Assembly (NCBI GenBank): GCA_001692895.1
Contig: KV748290.1
Span: 153,200-217,199, forward strand
Length of the DNA: 64,000 nt
Direction of reading: 5' to 3'
Source of the DNA: Cenococcum geophilum 1.58
Taxonomy: Eukaryota; Ascomycota; Dothideomycetes; Gloniales; Gloniaceae
Shown here: one piece after another, positions 58,796 to 64,000 of the stretch
Numbering within the stretch: position 1 is the first letter of the stretch
Layout: each line of letters begins with the position of its first letter
Notes under the pieces: generated by a model
Told to the model about the DNA's origin: nothing
Database searches by the model: none
Seen by the model: the letters and a program-made list of their open reading frames with translations, nothing else
Program-made: the position numbers and the translations under genes

Positions 58796-60900
58796 TAACA
58801 GTCCGACGTTTAAGCGGGCTTAGACCGCCTAGGCCACGCGCGCTTAGGCCAAATCTTAACGTTACCACTAAAGATAAGCCCCTTTCTTGGAAAAGTTAGC
58901 AAAATTCTATATACAGCTTAGTTAATGCCTAGAAATACCTAGTACGCCTTAACATAAAATAGGGCGCGGAGTTAGACTTACTTTAAAAGTATAAGATAAT
59001 ATATCGCATTTTATGTATTTTCCGAGAAAAAATATATATTTGGTCCTTTTTTTAGTACTTAATAGACTATTATAATAGAACCTAGCGCCAGGTTTCCAAA
59101 GGTATGTAATTACTAGTAAAATTGGCTTAAAGCTTCTTTAAGACCGAAAAGTAACCGTCCGGTAACCGTCCGGTAATAGTTCAGTAGAGGTCTAAATATA
59201 GTCTTAAGGGGTACTACTAAGAATTTGGCCTTATCTACTAAATTTTCTAAGAAAATCTTAAAAGCGGGCATGCGCCGTAAGCACGAATTTTTTAACGTAG
59301 TAGATACTAAGTCTTATTATAAATTCTAAATACGCACTTATAATTTATTAGAAAAAATAAGAGGAAAAACCGTAAAAAAGTTTTATCATTTTATTGCGCT
59401 AATTAAGATTATTATTATCCTAAGGCTAAGATTCCCCTTTAAGTTCTTGGTATTTCCGAGTAATTTAGTAATTACTCTTATATACCTCCATCTTTAAACC
59501 TTTTTAATATATAAAAACTTTATTAAAACCCAGTAATTTTCCTTAATATTTAGCTCTTGCCCTTGCAACATCCTCGGTATTAATTGTTTAACGTTTTAAC
59601 CGAGCTTTTAATACTATTTCCATCTATTTTATACGCCTACTCTACTTAAAGCTCTTATTAACCGTAGAAAAGTTCTCTTAAAAAGTAGTTTTACTAGAAT
59701 ATATGCTATATATTAATATAATAGTCTATAAAATAAAGTATAATTAGTAAATATAGGTAGGGCTTTTAATATAAATTAGATATATTAATACCTTTTACTC
59801 TAAATAGCCCTTTTTTAAGGTTTCCTAAGACTCTTTTGCTACGCCACGGTATAATTAAGCCCAATATTTTAATAGAATTAGAACACCTTTTACTTTTATA
59901 AGTAAAGAGTAGTACTAATTATAAAATAATTAAGAAATATTATTAGTATAACTAATAATTCCGTGCGGCCATATAATATCCTTATTTAAGAACTTTAGTA
60001 GTGTTCCATTTATAGTAATTTCCCTAAATAAGTAATAGTTTTCTTAAAGTAGCAGAGAAGATTTAAGGGTATTTAACTGGAAAATTAAGGTTAATACTTA
60101 AGGTTGGTTAAGGTGCTAAATAGTATTAGACTAAGATAGATTTCGCGTAAGTTTTATAAAAGTCTCTTAAAGACCTTACTACACTAAAGTAAAATCTCTA
60201 GCAGTTTTAATATTTAAGTTAAAATTAAATGAATTCTGCCTTTAAATAGTAACCTTTACTTAGAGAGGTAAAGCGCGATCTTTTTCTTAATGCAGCTAAG
60301 ATATATTAGAGGAATTCTTGGAGACTAAAAGAGTATAAGAGTAGGTCTCGGAGGGACCAAAAAGTAAAGGCATTTTTTAGTATTTTTGAAGATTATTTAA
60401 CGGTGTAGGTAAATTCTTAGAGGATTAATATCCTTTATATCGGATTCTTTAAGAAACCGCACCGTTTCTCCTTTATCTTACCTAAAGAAATTAATTATAT
60501 TTTTCTATTAAGGATATACTCTTATTACGGTTATACTAACATTTCCTTATAAATTATAATCTCTTTATATATTCTTCTTCTAGATTAAATAAATTCCTTA
60601 GCAAACCTAAGAAGCCATTTATTTTAAACGGCAACTATAGTATCTTAAGCTTTATTTCTTATTAAACCTAAGGTTCCTCCTATACCCTAATTAAGCTACT
60701 ACTTTTTTCTTTTTAATGGAGCTATATTAAGGGAAATAATTATAATAATAGAACTTTTAGAGATTTTATTAAAAATATCTCAAAATTTTAGATATTTAAT
60801 TTTAGATTTGTATAGCGAAAATAGCTANATTAGCGGTTTTTTCTATAAACGCTAATTATTTTTTANATTTCTTTAATAAAGGACTTACCCCGCACCTTAT
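58796..60900. other. Unassigned RIP-eroded sequence
   Basis: I see no recognisable domain. The minus strand at about 58840-59320 has a protein-like frame (FKIFLENLVDKAKFLVVPLK, RPLLNYYRTVTGRLLFGLKE) when stops are read as Gln. GTAACCGTCCG occurs twice at about 59152-59172 and GTAACAGTCCG once at 58793. Another eroded minus frame may cover 59340-60230. N bases are at 60827 and 60867. It could be the rest of the Crypton-like element or a separate one. Confidence 0.3.
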
Positions 60901-61059
60901 TTTTACTAAAAACCTTCTAATTATTTTCCACGCATATAAGCCTTAGAAAAATTAAGAATTACTTTCTCTCTTCTTAGAAAATGTCTTATCTCTCTTAAAT
61001 TAACTCTTTTTTTTTTATTATTAGACACTAAAACTCTCTTAAATCCTATATAGAAAGCT

Positions 61060-62395
61060 ATAAAAGATGCCGAAATTAACGAGGAACTTAATAAGTAATA
61101 AGAGATTTTAGTAGCAGAATTTAATAATTCCGTTAAAATTAATAAGTTGTTTAAAACTATATATAAGGCTGTAGAGGGTATATTAGCACCTATAACTTTA
61201 TTAGGTTATATAGGGTATATTTCCTATATATTTTAAGAATTTAGTTAAAAATACTTATATCTAATAAGATTATTCTAGGCAAATTAAAAAGTATATTAAA
61301 TTTATAAAAAAGGAAGCCCTAAAGCTTAAAAAGTTCGTTAAAAAGCTAAATAAAGATATTCCACCATTAATATGCCTATGGATTTAATCTGTNTATAATT
61401 TATAAAAAAGGAAGCCCTAAAGCTTAAAAAGTTCGTTAAAAAGCTAAATAAAGATATTCCACCATTAATATGCCTATGGATTTAATCTGTNTATAAAAAG
61501 GCCGAACCTAGCTTATCTTCTTAGTTACTATAAGAAAGTAAGAATAGAACCTAGTTATATGCGCAAAAAATGTATACAGTAGTCTCCTATTTCTACGCTT
61601 ATGAGGTTTATCTTAGAAGTGATTAATTTTCTAAGAAAAGTAATAAAGAATAGACAGGAAACCCAATACTTTTAGATATTGTGGTAAGATATATAAGAAG
61701 TCTATATAGACAAAAGGTATATTTTCTTTCTCGGTAATACCAATAATTATTTACTATTTACTATAACTAACGCTATTTTATAGACTTATATAGAAGAAAC
61801 TTAAGAAAGCGTAAAAGTAATTACTACGTTAAAGCTTTAAGAGCTTTACGAATATAACGCAAATCTTAAATATACTTCTTAGTTATCCCGTCTTCCTACA
61901 GGTTAAGGAGGACGGATTTAGGGAGGTGTTTATTAGCGTATTATAATAAGCCTTATATATATAATAGCTTTTGCCTATTTTCTTAGATTTAATAAGGTTC
62001 TGCGTATTAAAGTTCAGCATATTTAAATCCATAACCTTGCTACTAAAAAGGTTAAACTTACGCTTAATTTTCGGAAAATATATTAAATAGGAGGTAAGAT
62101 CTTAAAATTTTAAAAGCATACCTAATTTTAACGGCTTTATAGAAATCCAATTCTTTTTCTTTACTTTAACCGAGAAGAGCCCTGGCTTAATGTACCCACT
62201 CTTCTACTTAAATAGCTAGATATCTTAAAAGTTACGTTAAGTTACTTATTTAGACCATTTAATGCATTTAACTAGCTAATAGGTAGTAAAAATGTTAAAT
62301 TAGTAGGTTTTTTATTATTTTATAGAGAGTTTATTATTTTAATATTTTATCTAGGCCTCTAGAGTTTTTCTTTAAAATTTTTAATAAAATCTTAT
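61060..62395 (+). pseudogene. Crypton-like tyrosine recombinase, truncated
   Basis: The plus strand reads KNR*ETQYF*ILW*DI, YLLFTITNAIL*TYIEET*E, SRLPTG*GGRI*GGVY*R, FAYFLRFNKVLRIKVQHI, VKLTLNFRKIY*IGG and SYLFRPFNAFN. LRFNKVLRI fits box I of tyrosine recombinases (catalytic Arg, LRxxEVLxL), and the order resembles fungal Crypton YRs. The C-terminal H-x-x-R and Tyr boxes are missing because an LTR element starts at 62396. An upstream basic segment (IKKYIKFIKKEALKLKKFVK) may be its N-terminal part. No Crypton boundary was identified. Confidence 0.5.
61301..61496. repeat. Perfect 98-bp tandem duplication, probably an assembly artefact
   Basis: Copies 61301-61398 and 61399-61496 are identical, including an ambiguous N at the same place (61393 and 61491). 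Identity in a RIP-eroded region together with a copied N suggests a mis-joined scaffold gap. Confidence 0.9.
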
Positions 62396-62574
62396 TGTCT
62401 GAATAAGGTTCTGTAATATAGTAGACACGGTTGCTTATAACTAATTGGGTTTACCACGTAAGCTAAGCGAGCTCAGGAGATCTATCAAATTCCACCTATA
62501 GAAGTAGAAGGGAAGAAAAAGAAGAAGAGGACGAATACAATTGAACCAAAAACCCCCCCACCGTGATTCTAACA
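62396..62574 (+). repeat. Gag-only element 5' LTR
   Basis: It runs TGTCTGAATAAGGTTCTG to GTGATTCTAACA. It shares with 63843-64000 the blocks GTAGACAC.GTTGCTTATAAC, AAGCTAAGCGAGCTCAGGAG and GAAGAAAAAGAAGAAGAGG. Confidence 0.88.
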
Positions 62575-62802
62575 CTAATTAGTGCCGCACAGATCAGCAA
62601 GGTATAACAAAGAGAGGCACTATCTAATTCTCTAGACCTCTCGTCAAAGGCTAAGAATTAAGCTATTACTTGCTAAGCCTAAAGGCCAGTTTATAAGGTT
62701 ACTCGCGCTTCTAACCTACGTCCATTACGCCTTTAGAGCAACTAGTTTATAGGTGTATCTACGCTTCTAGTCTAACTGTCGAATCAACTACGGAACTAAA
62801 AG

Positions 62803-63780
62803 ATGGCTACCTCCGCAACAAATACTGCCGCGATAGCTACCTCCGCGACAAATACTAAAAAATAGAAGACTAGAATTAACGCGACCGCAACCAACATCAA
62901 GGAAGTTAAGGCATTCGTTAATTAGCGTTTATTGATATACAAGGAAAAAGAATAGAAGAGATTCGACTTATGGGAGAGCTTTATTGACGACTTTAAGTCT
63001 TTTACAAGGGATATACTTAATAACCTTAGCAAGGATCGATTAAAAACAATTAGGGATTACCTCCGCGAAAATAGCGTATATATACGGAAGGAGGCAAGGA
63101 AGTTAATTACAGACGGCCTTTTAGGAGTTATTTAAGAACTAACTCCCTCAAAATGGCCTACTAATAACCCTATTGATAACCCTACTGATGACCCTACCGA
63201 TGATACTACCGATGACCCGACCGACGACTCTATTGACGACCCTACCGACGACGACCCTACCGACGGCCCTACCGACGGCCCTACTGACGGCCCTACCGAC
63301 GGCCCTACCGACGACCCTACTGACGGCCCTACCGACGGCCCTACCGACGACCCTACCGACGACCCTACCCCAGCTCTACTATTACTACCGACTGTGACCC
63401 AAGCTATAGACCAGCTCGCCTTATAAGGAAGCTACGGAAGAGAGATTACTAACTTAGCTAAGCTCTACACGGATGAAGTTAAGTACTCTAGTGAACAAGA
63501 CAACTTTAACTTTAAGTTTAAGATCTTCAAAAACTACTGCCTCTGAGCCGGCGTCCCTAAGCAAACGTATATTATTACTATTCCTACTATACTCTGTGGG
63601 CTTGCTCTTAAGTTTCCTAAGTACCCCCAGTACTCTATATATCTAAGACCTCCCAAACAGCCACAACAACCGCAGCAGATTTAGCAATTTTAGCAGCCAA
63701 AGCCCCCAGAAACGACACAAATATAATTAAGCTATAGGCCACCGAATGGGTAGAGAGAACAGGAGATAAGGAGGGTAGTA
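62803..63780 (+). pseudogene. Gag of the gag-only element, with Asp-Asp-Pro-Thr repeats
   Basis: The ATG at 62803 gives MATSATNTAAIATSATNTKK. A basic region KEVKAFVN*RLLIYKEKE follows, then FIDDFKSFTRDILNNLSKDR. A low-complexity run of D-D-P-T and D-G-P-T units (63160-63370) leads to a capsid-like part: YTDEVKYSSEQDNFNFKFKI, FKNYCL*AGVPK and TIPTILCGLALKF. This resembles the pre-gag of fungal copia elements. The end is Gln/Pro-rich (KQPQQPQQI). About five stops, mostly TAG, replace Gln. Other frames across the DNA repeat are shadows. Confidence 0.75.
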
Positions 63781-63842
63781 TAAGCGACTTAGCCAATCGG
63801 GGCATAGTACTTCTTTTTCTCTTATTTCCTAGTTGTTGCCAG

Positions 63843-64000
63843 TGTCTAAATAAGGTTCTATAATATAGTAGACACAGTTGCTTATAACTAATTAGGTTTA
63901 CCATATAAGCTAAGCGAGCTCAGGAGATCTATCAAATTCCACCTATAGAAGTAGAAGGGAAGAAAAAGAAGAAGAGGACGAATACAATTGAACCAAAAAC
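63843..64000 (+). repeat. Gag-only element 3' LTR, cut by window end
   Basis: It begins TGTCTAAATAAGGTTCTA and matches the first 158 bp of 62396-62574. The last 21 bp and the TSD lie beyond 64000. Confidence 0.88.

Larger units (their letters stand above)
62396..64000 (+). mobile_element. Gag-only LTR element, 3' end outside the window
   Basis: LTR copies start at 62396 and 63843. The interior is only 1268 bp with one gag frame and no protease, integrase or RT, so it depends on another element. The LTR end plus CTAATTAGTG makes the palindrome CACTAATTAGTG, nearly the same junction as in copia 2 (CACTGATTAGTG), which suggests a copia-type partner. The TSD cannot be checked because the right LTR is cut at 64000. 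Confidence 0.8.

Overview
This window looks like an AT-rich, transposon-packed block of a filamentous ascomycete (Pezizomycotina-type) genome. I see no host gene, tRNA, rRNA or CRISPR. Almost every long reading frame belongs to a fungal mobile element: Ty1/copia, Ty3/gypsy with chromodomains, a Tad-like LINE, hAT, a Crypton-like tyrosine recombinase, or gag-only LTR elements. Nearly all frames are broken by TAG/TAA in places where the families have Gln or Trp, with few TGA. This is the signature of repeat-induced point mutation (RIP, CpA to TpA on both strands). The short GC-richer islands (about 20.4-21.9, 30.4-35.4, 38.5-39.5 and 41.7-42.3 kb) are less eroded.

The layout is a set of nested insertions, many with target-site duplications (TSDs) still readable. 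Positions 1-297 are the end of a gypsy (family C) pol, interrupted by a minus-strand copia (298-6155). Positions 6156-7809 are LTR debris with one unknown broken ORF. A minus-strand gypsy F (7810-8561 and 17815-18397) was split by a 5'-truncated LINE (8562-17800, 14-bp TSD). That LINE was then split by gypsy B (11560-17529, TSD GTAGT). A second family-C gypsy (18398-20137, resuming at about 36233-37215) is split by a 16-kb block. The block carries a minus-strand gag-only LTR element (LTRs 20138-20377 and 34940-35171) whose repetitive 3' part holds an hAT transposon (21904-30431, TSD TGCTCTAT). The hAT is itself interrupted by copia 2 (22366-28364, TSD ACGAT).

Positions 37215-37800 are an hAT transposase tail. 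Positions 37976-39817 are a TA-flanked inverted-repeat element full of satellites, sitting inside a copia 3 remnant (to the 3' LTR at 40728-40950). An old minus-strand gag-protease gene (about 41.0-58.05 kb) is cut into four pieces by a short LINE derivative (41622-42275, 15-bp TSD), gypsy C (43364-51310, TSD ACTAG) and gypsy A (51643-57831, TSD GTGCG). The right end holds a gypsy G LTR plus chromodomain, an unassigned eroded stretch, a Crypton-like recombinase and a gag-only LTR element running off the window.

The genes do not form a host pathway. The most unusual signals are short palindromic modules shared between copia, gypsy and gag-only elements, a long unknown extension after the gypsy C chromodomain, gag-only elements whose LTR/primer junction resembles that of copia 2, and a SINE-sized LINE derivative that RIP has largely spared.
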